64,000 nucleotides of DNA from Proteobacteria bacterium UBA2363 (GCA_002344355.1 DDTN01000022.1:62001-126000), one strand, 5' to 3'. Counted from the first letter of the stretch, positions 25,799 to 34,777 are shown. Made by a program: numbers and translations. The notes: a model not told the origin generated them from the letters alone.

Positions 25799-26908
25799 TC
25801 AGAACCAGCCGTGCAGGCGCAGGCCGTGGATGAGGCCGGTGTCCGGGCCCTGACCGTCGCCGCGGCCGACCTGGGCGCTGATGCGCAGCCCCGGGACGAC
25901 CTGCCAGCCGGCCGCCAGGGCATAGCTGTGGCCGGACTGGCGCACGCCAGCGGCATCGTCCACTGCCAGCCGGGACGCGCGCAGCGAGATCTCGACGGCG
26001 CCCCAGCGTCCCGCGGGCGGGGCCGACTCGAAGATGCCGTTGCGGTAGCGCCGGCTCTCGCCGGTCGGGCGCCAGCTGGCGGTGAGGTAGCTGGCATCGG
26101 CCTGCCGGGCGTCGCCGGGGCGGCGTCCGCGCAGCCACAGGTGTTCGGCCTGGAGGTTGAACGGGCCGCGGTCCCATGCCGCCTCCAGGCCGATCCGGTC
26201 GATGCGGTCGAGGTCGGCCAGGTTGCCGCTGTCGGCCAGGAGCAGGGGCAGGCCGCTGACATCCGGACGGCCGCGCAGGCGCACCGGCCCGTCGGGGCGT
26301 TCGCTGCCGGCGCTCAGGCCGAGATGCAGGCGGTCGCCCTCGTCGCCGCCTTCCCGCCATTGCCAGGTGCCGCGCGCGAACACGCCGGCGCCGCGGCGCT
26401 CCGGATTCAGGCTGCCGTCCAGCACCGCCAGGGCGAGCGTGCCCTCGTCCCGCGTCCACTGCACCTCCGCGCCCAGCGCCCGGCCCGGCACCAGGCCGAT
26501 CAAGGGCGCGCGCTCCAGGTGGCTAAGGTGGCGATGGCTGGCCAGCGCCTCCAGGCCCATGGGCGTCTTGCCCTGGCCGATGCGCAGGCGCGCGTTCCCG
26601 CCCAGGCGCAGGCGGACGAAGACATCGGTCCAGGCGCCCGGCACGGCGTCGTACTCGACCTTCGCCGACAGGCCCCGCGGACCCTCGAGGTTCAGGGCCA
26701 GGCGCTGGCGCCGGAAGCCGTCGGCCGACAGGCTGTCGCCGTCGGGATCGGCGTGCAGGACGTCGTACTGGATGCTGGCGGCCGGCGCCAGCGTCCAGTC
26801 CCCGGCGGGCGACCAGCGCGGCGGCCAGCCGGCGGCGGTCGCCGGCGTGGCGAAGATGGCGCAGGCGAGCGCCGCGAGGGCTGTGCTGGGCAGGCTGCGG
26901 AGGGACAT
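25799..26908 (-). CDS. OprP/OprO-family outer-membrane porin
   Basis: A 369-residue beta-barrel porin with signal peptide (STALAALACAIFATPATAA). The pattern FRRQRLALNLEG, VEYDAVPGAWTDVFVRLRL and LRIGQGKTPMGLEAL is typical of the phosphate-selective porin O/P family, and the protein ends in Phe as outer-membrane barrels do. Pseudomonas OprP/OprO transport phosphate and pyrophosphate; substrate here is not proven. It lies 128 bases upstream of bufA on the same strand, so it could be co-transcribed with the RiPP genes or act independently. A Pho-box-like array lies upstream. Confidence 0.8.
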   Translation of the reverse strand: MSLRSLPSTALAALACAIFATPATAAGWPPRWSPAGDWTLAPAASIQYDVLHADPDGDSLSADGFRRQRLALNLEGPRGLSAKVEYDAVPGAWTDVFVRLRLGGNARLRIGQGKTPMGLEALASHRHLSHLERAPLIGLVPGRALGAEVQWTRDEGTLALAVLDGSLNPERRGAGVFARGTWQWREGGDEGDRLHLGLSAGSERPDGPVRLRGRPDVSGLPLLLADSGNLADLDRIDRIGLEAAWDRGPFNLQAEHLWLRGRRPGDARQADASYLTASWRPTGESRRYRNGIFESAPPAGRWGAVEISLRASRLAVDDAAGVRQSGHSYALAAGWQVVPGLRISAQVGRGDGQGPDTGLIHGLRLHGWF

Positions 26909-26942
26909 GACGAACCGGATCGGCCAGGGGCGCCGGCATCGT

Positions 26943-26971
26943 ATGTCAGAAATATTGCGGTCAGGTTACAG
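26943..26971 (-). promoter_or_regulatory. Pho-box-like half-sites upstream of the OprP/O-type porin
   Basis: On the minus strand CTGTAAC and CTGACAT are 22 bases apart, the distance of two 11-base PhoB repeats, with a weak middle half-site. A -10-like TACGAT follows at 26937-26942. This fits a phosphate-regulated porin promoter but is short and degenerate. Confidence 0.3.
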
Positions 26972-27081
26972 GTGACGTTTTCGTTTCTCTCCCGGGTCGG
27001 TCCGGTGACAGGTCCCGACGCCGCCGCGGCCCCTGCGCTGCCCGGGCCGGGCTGGCGGGCGACTCCCGGGCGCGCCTGTCC

Positions 27082-27759
27082 TCAGCCGGAGGACGCCTCC
27101 GGCGGCGCCTCGCCGGCCGGGGGCGGCGGGCGCAGCCGCCGCGGCCATCGGCACAGGTCGGCGACGGGGCAGGCGTGGCAGCGCGGCTGCCGGGCCCGGC
27201 AGGTGTAGCGGCCGTGCAGGATCAGCCAGTGGTGGGCGTGCTGCCGGTAGGCGGGCGGTACCCGGCGGAGCAGCCCCTGCTCGACCGCCAGGGGCGTCTT
27301 GCCGGGCGCCAGGCCGGTGCGGTTGCCGACCCGGAAGATGTGCGTGTCGACCGCCATGGTCGGTTGCCCGAAGGCGACGTTGAGCACCACGTTGGCGGTC
27401 TTCCTGCCGACGCCGGGCAGCGCTTCCAGGGCCTCGCGGTCGCCCGGCACCTCGCCGCCGTGGCGCTCGACCAGCAGCGCGCAGGTCCGGATCAGGTTGC
27501 GCGCCTTGGTCTGGTACAGGCCGATCGAGGCGATCAGCCGCCGCACCCCGTCCTCGCCCAGGGCCAGCATCGCCTGCGGCGTCGGCGCCGCGGCGAACAG
27601 GTGCCGGGTCGCCTTGTTGACGCCGACGTCGGTGGCCTGTGCCGAGAGCAGCACCGCGACCAGCAACTGGAAGGTCGAGCCGTACTCCAGCTCGGTCTTC
27701 GGCGAGGGATCCAGCTCGGCCAGGCGCCGGAAGAACTCGGCGCGCTCGGCGACCTTCAT
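27082..27759 (-). CDS. nth: Endonuclease III (DNA glycosylase/AP lyase)
   Basis: Base-excision-repair glycosylase for oxidised pyrimidines, 225 residues. The helix-hairpin-helix LPGVGRKTA contains catalytic Lys120, and VDTHIFRV contains Asp138. The [4Fe-4S] ligands follow the family spacing C187-x6-C194-x2-C197-x5-C203. The C-terminus carries a Pro/Arg-rich extension. Its ATG overlaps the rsxE stop (ATGA), and the rsx-nth order is the same as in E. coli, where nth ends the rsx operon. Confidence 0.96.
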   Translation of the reverse strand: MKVAERAEFFRRLAELDPSPKTELEYGSTFQLLVAVLLSAQATDVGVNKATRHLFAAAPTPQAMLALGEDGVRRLIASIGLYQTKARNLIRTCALLVERHGGEVPGDREALEALPGVGRKTANVVLNVAFGQPTMAVDTHIFRVGNRTGLAPGKTPLAVEQGLLRRVPPAYRQHAHHWLILHGRYTCRARQPRCHACPVADLCRWPRRLRPPPPAGEAPPEASSG

Positions 27760-28424
27760 GCCGCCGGCTCCGGCGCGGCGGGGCGCGTCCCGGCGCGCGC
27801 CGCCAGGGCGTTGCGCGCGGCGACCAGTCCGGCGAACACGAAGAACGCCCCGGCCGGGAGCACCGCCAGCAGCAGGCCGCGGCCGGCGCCCAGGTCCAGG
27901 CGCAAGGCGGCCGACCAGTCGCCCAGCAGCAGGGGCAGGTCGGCGAACACGGTGCCCTGGCCGAGCAGCTCGCGGATCGCGCCGATCGCCACCAGCACCG
28001 CCAGCAGCCCGGCGCCCATCAGGGCGCCGTCCAGTGCCGCCAGGCCGACCCGGTGACGTGTGGCGAACGCCTCGGCCCGGCCCAGGATCATGCAGTTGGT
28101 GACGATCAGCGGGATGAACAGGCCGATCGCCTCGTGCAGGCCGGGCAGCCAGGCCCGCGCCAGCAGGTCGACGCTGCTCACCGCCGAGGCGATCACCAGC
28201 ACGAACAGCGGCAGGCGCACCTGCGGCCGGGTGATCGGCCGCAGCGCGGACACCGCCGTGCTGGCGACGGTCACCACGACCAGGGTGGCGAGGCCCAGGC
28301 CCAGGGCGTTGACGGTGCTGGTCGAGACCGCCAGCAGGGGGCACAGGCCGAGCAGCTGCACCAGGGCCGGGTTGCTGTCCCACAGCGCGCTGCGCGCCAG
28401 GTCGGTGCCGGAGGGTTCGGACAT
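27756..28424 (-). CDS. rsxE: Ion-translocating electron transport complex subunit RsxE/RnfE
   Basis: Integral membrane subunit of the Rnf/Rsx complex, 222 residues with about six membrane spans. NPALVQLLGLCPLLAVS near the N-terminus and PLIVTNCMILGRAEAFA are hallmark segments; the Cys in VTNC belongs to the membrane iron centre shared by the A and E subunits. In E. coli the complex keeps SoxR reduced; in other bacteria it couples ferredoxin and NADH to ion pumping. It shares an overlapping stop/start with nth. Confidence 0.95.
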   Translation of the reverse strand: MSEPSGTDLARSALWDSNPALVQLLGLCPLLAVSTSTVNALGLGLATLVVVTVASTAVSALRPITRPQVRLPLFVLVIASAVSSVDLLARAWLPGLHEAIGLFIPLIVTNCMILGRAEAFATRHRVGLAALDGALMGAGLLAVLVAIGAIRELLGQGTVFADLPLLLGDWSAALRLDLGAGRGLLLAVLPAGAFFVFAGLVAARNALAARAGTRPAAPEPAA

Positions 28425-28472
28425 GGCGAGGATTGTAGGGGGCTGCGGCCGGCCCGGCGCCGCGGCGGGAGT

Positions 28473-29093
28473 TCAGCCGGGGCCGGCCGGCAACGCGAAC
28501 AGGGCGTCGCCGGACTCGGCATGGAAGGCCAACGCCCGGGCCACCGCCGCGACCACCGCCCGCGGCGTGATGGTGGCGCCGGTGAACTGGTCGAAGTCGC
28601 CGCCGTCGCGACGCACCGTCCAGCGCGCCGGCGGCGGGTCGGTCAGGCTGCGGCCGTCGAAGCCCAGCACCCAGTCGCTGCGGCGCAGCTCGATCGGATC
28701 GCCCAGCCCGGGCGTCTCGGCATGGCCGGTGACCCGGACGCCGAGCACGCGGCCGGCACGGTCGATGCCCACCAGCAGGTCGATCGGCCCGGCATAGCCG
28801 TCCGGTGCGGTCACCGACAGGGCCACCGCGGTGCCGGCGCCGCCGCGGCGGGCCCGCCACACGGTCCTGGGTCCCGGGCCCAGGCGGGCGTCGTGGACGA
28901 CCGTGGTGTCGGCCAGCGGATCGTTGTCGTACAGCGCCGGCGGCAGCACCGCGGCCAGCCGCTCCAGCGCCCGCGCCTGCTCGCGCACGGCGATCCGTTC
29001 CCGGGTGCCGTGGTGGATGCCGGCCAGCAGCGCGGTCGCCAGCACGGCGGCCAGCCCCAGCAGCACGGCCGGCGACCAGCGCTCAGGCACCAT
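28473..29093 (-). CDS. rsxG: Rsx/Rnf complex subunit G (FMN-binding)
   Basis: A 206-residue subunit with one N-terminal membrane span (LLGLAAVLATALLAGI) and a periplasmic FMN-binding domain. The flavin is covalently attached to the Thr of a [ST]GAT-type motif, here FTGATIT near residue 174. HAETPGLGDPI is the conserved FMN_bind segment. The gene overlaps the 3' end of rsxD by 11 bases and is followed by rsxE after 48 bases. Confidence 0.94.
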   Translation of the reverse strand: MVPERWSPAVLLGLAAVLATALLAGIHHGTRERIAVREQARALERLAAVLPPALYDNDPLADTTVVHDARLGPGPRTVWRARRGGAGTAVALSVTAPDGYAGPIDLLVGIDRAGRVLGVRVTGHAETPGLGDPIELRRSDWVLGFDGRSLTDPPPARWTVRRDGGDFDQFTGATITPRAVVAAVARALAFHAESGDALFALPAGPG

Positions 29094-30138
29094 CGGCGGG
29101 CTCCCGCGCGCGCCGGCGGCCGAAGATGCGCGGCGGCGTCAGCCGGTCGATCATCGGCGCCGCCGCGTTCATCAGCAGCACCGCGAAGGCGACGCCGTCC
29201 GGATAGCCGCCCCAGCGCCGGATCGCCAGGGTCAGCACCGCCACGCCGATGCCGAAGATCCAGCGGCCGCGCGGCGTGGTGCAGCCGGACACCGGGTCGG
29301 TGGCGATGAAGAAGGCGGCCAGCACCAGGGCGCCGGAGAACACGTGCTGGAGCGGCGAGGGATGCAGGCCGGGGTCGGCCAGCCAGAACGGCAGGCTGAG
29401 CGCGACCGTGGCGCCGAGCACCGCGACCGGCGTGCGCCAGTCGGCGACCCGCAGCAGGCACAGGACGATGCCGCCGAGCGCGAAGAAATTGGCCGACCAT
29501 TCCCAGCCGCGGCCGCCGAAGTCCCCGAACACCGGGTCGCCACGGACCTCGGCCAGGGTGCGCCCGGCGCCGGCCAGCTCGCGCAGGGTCGACAGCGGGG
29601 TCGCCCCGGTCACCGCGTCCCAGCCGGCGCCCGGGGGCAGCCCTGCGAAGATCGCCGCGAACGCCTCGGCGACGGTGACCTGGGTCGCGGCCAGACCGGC
29701 CGGCGCCAGCCAGCGCGACGCCTCCAGCGGGAACGACACCAGCACCACCGCGTAGCCGACCATGGCCGGGTTGAACAGGTTGTGGCCGAGCCCGCCGTAC
29801 AGGTGCTTGGCCAGGCCGATCGCCGCCAGCATGCCGACCAGGGCCAGCCACCAGGGCGCCAGCGGCGGGAGGCACAGCGCGAACAGCCAGCCGGTGACCG
29901 CGGCGCTGCCGTCGCCCAGGAACGGCCGCAGCGGTTGCCCGCGCAGGCGCAGCGCGGCGGCCTCGATGGCCAGCGCGAAGGCCACGGCCAGCAGGACCTG
30001 GAGCAGCACGCCGATGCCGAAGAACCACACCTGGGCGGCGGTGCCCGGCACCAGGGCGGCCAGCACCAGCAGCATCACCCGGCGCACGCTGTTGCGCGCC
30101 GGCCAGTGCGGGGCGGCGCCGGTCGCGAAGTGCCTCAT
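29083..30138 (-). CDS. rsxD: Rsx/Rnf complex subunit D
   Basis: A 351-residue membrane subunit with eight to ten spans. GLGHNLFNPAMVGYAVVLVSFP and DAVTGATPLST are diagnostic; the Thr in VTGAT is the second covalent FMN site of the complex. The C-terminal FFIATDPVSGCTTPRGRWIFG segment is also typical. The ATG at 30138 overlaps the stop of rsxC (ATGA), so the two are translated together. Confidence 0.95.
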   Translation of the reverse strand: MRHFATGAAPHWPARNSVRRVMLLVLAALVPGTAAQVWFFGIGVLLQVLLAVAFALAIEAAALRLRGQPLRPFLGDGSAAVTGWLFALCLPPLAPWWLALVGMLAAIGLAKHLYGGLGHNLFNPAMVGYAVVLVSFPLEASRWLAPAGLAATQVTVAEAFAAIFAGLPPGAGWDAVTGATPLSTLRELAGAGRTLAEVRGDPVFGDFGGRGWEWSANFFALGGIVLCLLRVADWRTPVAVLGATVALSLPFWLADPGLHPSPLQHVFSGALVLAAFFIATDPVSGCTTPRGRWIFGIGVAVLTLAIRRWGGYPDGVAFAVLLMNAAAPMIDRLTPPRIFGRRRAREPADGA

Positions 30139-31592
30139 GGCCGGCCGCCCCCGGCATCGTCGTCGCCGCGCATGGCCGCCTCGCGGGCCCGCAGGCGCGC
30201 CTCGCGCGCCGCCTGCTCGCGTTCCAGGCGCGCCCGGCGCGCCTCGAACAGGGCACGCGAGCGGCGCGCGCGCTCGGCCTCGTGCGCCTGCCAGGCGCGC
30301 TCGCCCTTGCCGAACCGGAAGCGCTCGACCAGCGGGATCTGGCTTGGACACACGTAGGCGCACAGTCCGCATTCGATGCAGTCGGCCAGACCCAGGCGTG
30401 CCGTCGCCGCCCAGTCGCCGGCGCGGATGGCGGCGTCGAGCTGCTGGGGAAGCAGCCGCGCCGGGCACACGCGCGCGCATTCGCCGCAACGGATGCACGG
30501 CAGTTCCGGGCCGCGCGCGCGCAGCTCGTCGGCGGCCAGCACCAGCACGCAGTTGCCGGATTTGCCGACCGGCACCTGGTCGCTGGCCAGGGCCTGGCCC
30601 ATCATCGGGCCGCCCAGCACCAGCCGCTGCGCGGCCGGCGTGTAGCCGCCCGCAGCCGCCACCAGGTCGGCGACCAGGGCGCCCAGCGGCACCTCCAGGC
30701 TGCACGGCGCGGCGACGCCGCTGCCGGTGACGCTGACCACGCGCGAGACCAGCGGCTCGCCGTCGACCACCGCCCGCCAGGCGGCCGCCGCGGTACCGAC
30801 ATTGACGCAGGCGATGCCGTGCTGGCGCGGGGTGCCGCCGGCGCCGACCTCGAGGCCGGCGAGGGTGTAGACGAGCTGGCGCTCGCCGCCCTGCGGATAG
30901 CGGGTCGGCACGGCCAGCACCTCGATGCCGGTGCCGGCGGCGGCGCCGGCCACCGCGGCCAGCGCCGCGCCCATGCGGTCCTCGATCGCCAGCACGATGC
31001 GCGGCCCGGCCAGCAGGTGCCCGAGCAGGGCGGCGCCGGCGACCACCTGGTCCGGCCGCGCCCGCATCAGGGCGTCGTCGCAGGCGATCCAGGGTTCGCA
31101 CTCGGCGCCGTTGACGATCAGGAGGCGCACCGGCGGCCCGTCGGGCGCCAGCTTGAGGTCGGTGGGGAACACCGCCCCGCCCAGGCCGACGACGCCGGCC
31201 TCGCGCAGCCGGCCGGCGAGGACGGCTGCGGGCAGCGCCTGCCAGTCCGGCATCGGCGGCAGGCGCAGCCAGGCCTGGTTGCCGTCGGGCTCGAGTTCCA
31301 CGCAAGGCTGCGCCTGGCCGGACGGGTGGCCGGTGTCGTGCGCGGCGATCGCCAGGACCCGGCCCGAGGCCGGTGCATGCACGTGCGCGGAATCGACGCC
31401 GTCGGCCTCGCCGATGCGCTGGCCGGCCAGCACCCGGTCGCCGGCGGCGACGCAGGCGCGCGCCGGCCGGCCGGCATGCTGCAGCAGGGGCACCCGCAAC
31501 AGTCCGGGCATCGGCAGCGGCCGCAGCGCCGACGCGCTGGCCTGCTTGCGCGGGTCCAGGCGCAGGCCGCCCGGAAAGGCATGGCCGGCCAT
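30135..31592 (-). CDS. rsxC: Rsx/Rnf complex subunit C
   Basis: A 485-residue peripheral subunit that takes electrons from NADH. The SLBB and flavin-binding core (LIVNGAECEPWIACDD) is followed by two [4Fe-4S] motifs, CIRCGECARVCP and CIECGLCAYVCP, at about residues 370-425. A charged Arg/Ala-rich coiled tail ends the protein, much shorter than the repetitive tail of E. coli RsxC. It is the first rsx gene here: rsxA and rsxB, which normally precede it, are not in this window. Confidence 0.95.
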   Translation of the reverse strand: MAGHAFPGGLRLDPRKQASASALRPLPMPGLLRVPLLQHAGRPARACVAAGDRVLAGQRIGEADGVDSAHVHAPASGRVLAIAAHDTGHPSGQAQPCVELEPDGNQAWLRLPPMPDWQALPAAVLAGRLREAGVVGLGGAVFPTDLKLAPDGPPVRLLIVNGAECEPWIACDDALMRARPDQVVAGAALLGHLLAGPRIVLAIEDRMGAALAAVAGAAAGTGIEVLAVPTRYPQGGERQLVYTLAGLEVGAGGTPRQHGIACVNVGTAAAAWRAVVDGEPLVSRVVSVTGSGVAAPCSLEVPLGALVADLVAAAGGYTPAAQRLVLGGPMMGQALASDQVPVGKSGNCVLVLAADELRARGPELPCIRCGECARVCPARLLPQQLDAAIRAGDWAATARLGLADCIECGLCAYVCPSQIPLVERFRFGKGERAWQAHEAERARRSRALFEARRARLEREQAAREARLRAREAAMRGDDDAGGGRP

Positions 31593-31676
31593 GCGGCGCG
31601 CCCGGCTCAGCGCGGTCCCGGTCCGGCGCCGTGGCGGCGACCGGATCGGCGCCGGCCGGGCCGTCCAGGCATGGCC

Positions 31677-32684
31677 TCAGGCGCCGCGGCTGACCGCGAA
31701 GCCGGCCAGGAAGGCCAGGGCATCCCGGTACGGCGAGGCCGGCAGGGCGGCCAGGGCGGCGGTCGCGGCGGTCGCGTGGTGGCCGGCCTGGGTCCGGGCG
31801 TAGTCCAGCCCGCCGTGGCTGCGGATCGCGGCGAGCACCTCCGGCAGGTGCTCGCGGCCGCCGCTGGCGACCGCCTCGCGCAGCGCCGTGGCCTCGGCGC
31901 CCCCGGCCCGGGCGATGGCGTGGATCAGCGGCAGGGTGGGTTTGCCCTCGGCGAGGTCGTCGCCCAGGTGCTTGCCGAGCGCGCCTTCGTCGGCCTCGTA
32001 GTCGAGGATGTCGTCGGCGATCTGGAAGGCCATGCCCAGGGCATGGCCGTAGCCGCGCAGCGCCCGCACCTGGTCCTGCGCGAGGCCGGCGAGCAGGCCG
32101 CCGATCTGCGCCGCGGCCGCGAACAGGATCGCGGTCTTGCGCTCGATCACCCGGAGGTAGTCGGCCTCGGTGGTGTCCGGATTGTGGATGTGCATCAGCT
32201 GCAGCACCTCGCCCTCGGCGATCGCGTTGGTGGTGTCGGCCAGCAGCCGCATCACCGGCATGGCATCGAGGTCGACCATGAGCTGGAAGGCACGCGAGTA
32301 CAGGAAGTCGCCGACCAGCACCGAGGCGGCGTTGCCGAACAGCGAGTTGGCGGTGCGCCGGCCGCGGCGCAGGTCGGACTCGTCGACGACGTCGTCGTGC
32401 AGCAGGGTCGCGGTGTGGATGAACTCGATGATGGCGGCGGCGGCGACGTGGCCGTCGCCGCGGATGCCGGCGGCGCGCGCCGCCAGCAGCACCACCAGCG
32501 GCCGCAGCCGCTTGCCCCCGGCGACGATGTGTTCGGCGACCTGGTTGACCAGCAGGACCTCCGACGCCAGCCGGCGCCGGATCAGGGCGTCGACCTGGCG
32601 CGCGTCCTCGGCCACCAGGGCCTGGACGGCGGCGAAGTCGGTCGGGGCCTGGCGGCTGGCGGCGGTGGCGGAAACGGCGGTCAA
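31677..32684 (-). CDS. ispB: Octaprenyl (polyprenyl) diphosphate synthase
   Basis: Trans-prenyltransferase making the long ubiquinone side chain; 335 residues. The two aspartate-rich motifs are intact: DDVVD (97-101) with the following DLRRGRRT arginines, and DDILD (224-228), along with GGKRLRP for diphosphate binding. The start is a TTG at 32684, chosen because AAGGA lies seven bases upstream and no in-frame ATG precedes the conserved N-terminus. A TATACT -10-like box lies upstream at 32752-32757. It is divergent from the MFS gene. Confidence 0.94.
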   Translation of the reverse strand: MTAVSATAASRQAPTDFAAVQALVAEDARQVDALIRRRLASEVLLVNQVAEHIVAGGKRLRPLVVLLAARAAGIRGDGHVAAAAIIEFIHTATLLHDDVVDESDLRRGRRTANSLFGNAASVLVGDFLYSRAFQLMVDLDAMPVMRLLADTTNAIAEGEVLQLMHIHNPDTTEADYLRVIERKTAILFAAAAQIGGLLAGLAQDQVRALRGYGHALGMAFQIADDILDYEADEGALGKHLGDDLAEGKPTLPLIHAIARAGGAEATALREAVASGGREHLPEVLAAIRSHGGLDYARTQAGHHATAATAALAALPASPYRDALAFLAGFAVSRGA

Positions 32685-32751
32685 GTGCGGGTCCTTGCAG
32701 GGTCGGGGCGCTGTCCGGCGCGGCGCGCCGGCGGCCGCCGCGACCGTCGCG

Positions 32752-32757
32752 AGTATA
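32752..32757 (-). promoter_or_regulatory. Candidate -10 element of ispB
   Basis: TATACT on the minus strand, five of six matches to consensus, about 68 bases before the TTG start of ispB. It lies in the 123-base divergent region shared with the MFS transporter gene. Confidence 0.45.
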
Positions 32758-32807
32758 CGCCGGGGGCGGTTTTGGCAGACTATGCGCCGTCCTCCGGTGC
32801 CCGCCCC

Positions 32808-33980
32808 GTGAAGCTCAACGCCCTCGAACGCCGCGCCGCGGTGGCCCTGGCGCTGGTCGTCAGCCTGCGCATGTTCGGCCTGTTCCTGATCCTGCCGGTG
32901 TTCGCCGCGCAGGCGCGCGCCTATCCCGATGCGGTGCCGTGGCTGATCGGCCTGGCCCTGGGCGTCTACGGACTCGGCCAGGCCCTGCTGCAGCTTCCCT
33001 ACGGCGTGCTCTCCGATCGTATCGGCCGGCGCCCGGCGATCTCCCTGGGCCTTGCGGTGTTCGCCGCCGGCGGCATCGTCGCGGCGCTGGCGACCAGCCT
33101 CAAGGCGGTGGTCCTCGGGCGCGCCCTGCAGGGCATGGGGGCGGTGTCGGGGGCGGGCCTGGCGCTGGCCGCCGACCTCAGCCGCGACGAGGTGCGCGGC
33201 AAGGTGATGGCGATCATCGGCGCCAGCATCGGCCTGGCGTTCGTGCTGGCCCTGGTCGCCGGTGCACCGCTGTTCGCCCTCGGCGGCCTGCCCCTGCTGT
33301 TCGCGCTGACGGCGGCGCTCGCCCTGGCCAGCCTGGCGCTGCTGTGGGCGGTGGTGCCGGCGCCGGTGCGCGGCACCCCGGTTGCCGTGAGCCCGGGCGC
33401 GCTGCGCCGGGCGCTGGCGGACCCGCGCCTGCTGCTGCTGGACCTCAGCGTGTTCGTGCTGCACGCGCTGCTGACCGCCGCCTTCGTGGCGCTGCCGACC
33501 CTGCTGGTCGAGCGGCTCGACCTGCCCCTGGCCCGGCACTGGCAGTTCTACCTGCCGGTGATGGGGGTGGCGGCGGCCTGCCTGCCGCTGTTCGTCGGCG
33601 GGCGCCAGGTCGCCCTGGACGGACTCGGCCGGCGCCAGGCCATGGCCCTGCTGCTGGCGGCACTTGGGCTTGCGGTGCTGGCCGGTGGTCGGGGCCCGAT
33701 GCTGCTGGCCCTGGCCGGTTGTGCGTTCTTCGCCGGGTTCACCGCTCTCGAGGCGCTGCTGCCGACCCTGGTCTCCCGGCTGGCGCCCGAGCACGGCCGC
33801 GGCGCCGCCCTGGGCGCCTATTCCGGCCTGCAGTTCCTGGGCGCCTTCGTGGGCGGGCTGGCCGGCGGTGTCCTGCTCGGCCGCTGGGGCGAGGCCGGGG
33901 TGCTGGCTGCGGCGGCCGCCCTGGCCATGTCCTGGACCGCCGTGCTGCTGCTGCTCGGGCGGCGCCTGCGCGGCGACTGA
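32808..33980 (+). CDS. MFS transporter (YajR-like)
   Basis: A 390-residue major-facilitator protein with twelve predicted spans. The motif-A loop GVLSDRIGRRP follows TM2, and ALQGMGAVSGAG lies in TM4, as in drug/proton antiporter-type MFS proteins. No substrate can be read from sequence. The start is GTG 32808; the frame is open far upstream, but only as antisense shadow of the rsx and ispB genes. ssb lies about 280 bases downstream and has its own promoter-like box. Confidence 0.88.
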   Translation: MKLNALERRAAVALALVVSLRMFGLFLILPVFAAQARAYPDAVPWLIGLALGVYGLGQALLQLPYGVLSDRIGRRPAISLGLAVFAAGGIVAALATSLKAVVLGRALQGMGAVSGAGLALAADLSRDEVRGKVMAIIGASIGLAFVLALVAGAPLFALGGLPLLFALTAALALASLALLWAVVPAPVRGTPVAVSPGALRRALADPRLLLLDLSVFVLHALLTAAFVALPTLLVERLDLPLARHWQFYLPVMGVAAACLPLFVGGRQVALDGLGRRQAMALLLAALGLAVLAGGRGPMLLALAGCAFFAGFTALEALLPTLVSRLAPEHGRGAALGAYSGLQFLGAFVGGLAGGVLLGRWGEAGVLAAAAALAMSWTAVLLLLGRRLRGD

Positions 33981-34225
33981 GGAGGGACCGATCGGTTCGG
34001 ACCTTTCCGGTCCCGTGGCCGGGCCGGCGTGCGCCTGGCGCGCAGGCGCCCGATCCACCGGAGCCGGGCACGGACACGTGCCGGACCCGGCGAGTCCGGG
34101 CCAGGAGGGCCTTGATCGGATCCTCCCTGGGGCAACCTGCCGCCGGAATTTTCCCACGCACCGGCGCGGCGTTTCCGCCGCCGGGGCGCGCCCTTTTCGG
34201 AGGCGGGCGGCGACCGCCCGCATGC

Positions 34226-34231
34226 TATCCT
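34226..34231 (+). promoter_or_regulatory. Candidate -10 element of ssb
   Basis: TATCCT with GC discriminator, 30 bases before the ssb ATG. A small dyad (GGGCGG/CCGCCC) sits just upstream at about 34205-34219. No SOS LexA box was recognised. Confidence 0.35.
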
Positions 34232-34260
34232 GCGGGCCATCGAAACGAGGTCCGAGCGCC

Positions 34261-34737
34261 ATGGCACGAGGCATCAACAAGGTCATCCTGGTCGGCAACC
34301 TGGGCAACGATCCGGAGGTGCGCTACACGCCCTCGGGCGCGGCCATCACCACGATCAGCGTCGCCACCTCCGAGCAGTGGACCGACAAGCAGTCCGGCCA
34401 GAAGCAGGAACGCACCGAGTGGCACCGGGTGAAGTTCTTCGGCCGGCTGGCCGAGATCGCCGCCGAGTACCTGCGCAAGGGCCGCCAGGTCTACATCGAG
34501 GGCAGCCTGCGCACCGACAAGTACACCGACAAGCAGGGCGTCGAGCGCTACACCACCGACATCATCGCCAACGAGATGCAGATGCTGGGCGGCATGGGCG
34601 AGGGCGGCGGTGGCGGCGGCGCGCCGCGCGAGCGTGCCCCGGCGCAGCAGCGCGCCGGCGGCGGCGAACGCGGCCAGGCCCGGCAGCCGGCCCAGGAGCC
34701 GGTCACCGACTTCGGCGACGACGACATCCCGTTCTAG
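34261..34737 (+). CDS. ssb: Single-stranded DNA-binding protein
   Basis: A 158-residue SSB. The OB fold starts MARGINKVILVGNLGNDPEVRYTP and contains the conserved TEWHRVKFFGRLAEIA and GSLRTDKYTDKQGVERYTT segments. A Gly/Gln/Arg-rich linker follows, and the acidic tip DDDIPF at the C-terminus is the site that recruits replication and repair proteins. A clear hairpin terminator follows 40 bases after the stop. Confidence 0.97.
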   Translation: MARGINKVILVGNLGNDPEVRYTPSGAAITTISVATSEQWTDKQSGQKQERTEWHRVKFFGRLAEIAAEYLRKGRQVYIEGSLRTDKYTDKQGVERYTTDIIANEMQMLGGMGEGGGGGGAPRERAPAQQRAGGGERGQARQPAQEPVTDFGDDDIPF

Positions 34738-34777
34738 CGGTGCTCCCGATCCGGGCGTGACCGGGCAGCACTCCTGA

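Noticed and set aside
26937..26975. GTAACC near the porin as an ECF SigF-type promoter known from Caulobacter bufferin control
   Set aside because: As I recall that motif it needs a 16-base spacer to CGAA; here CGAT is 22 bases away.
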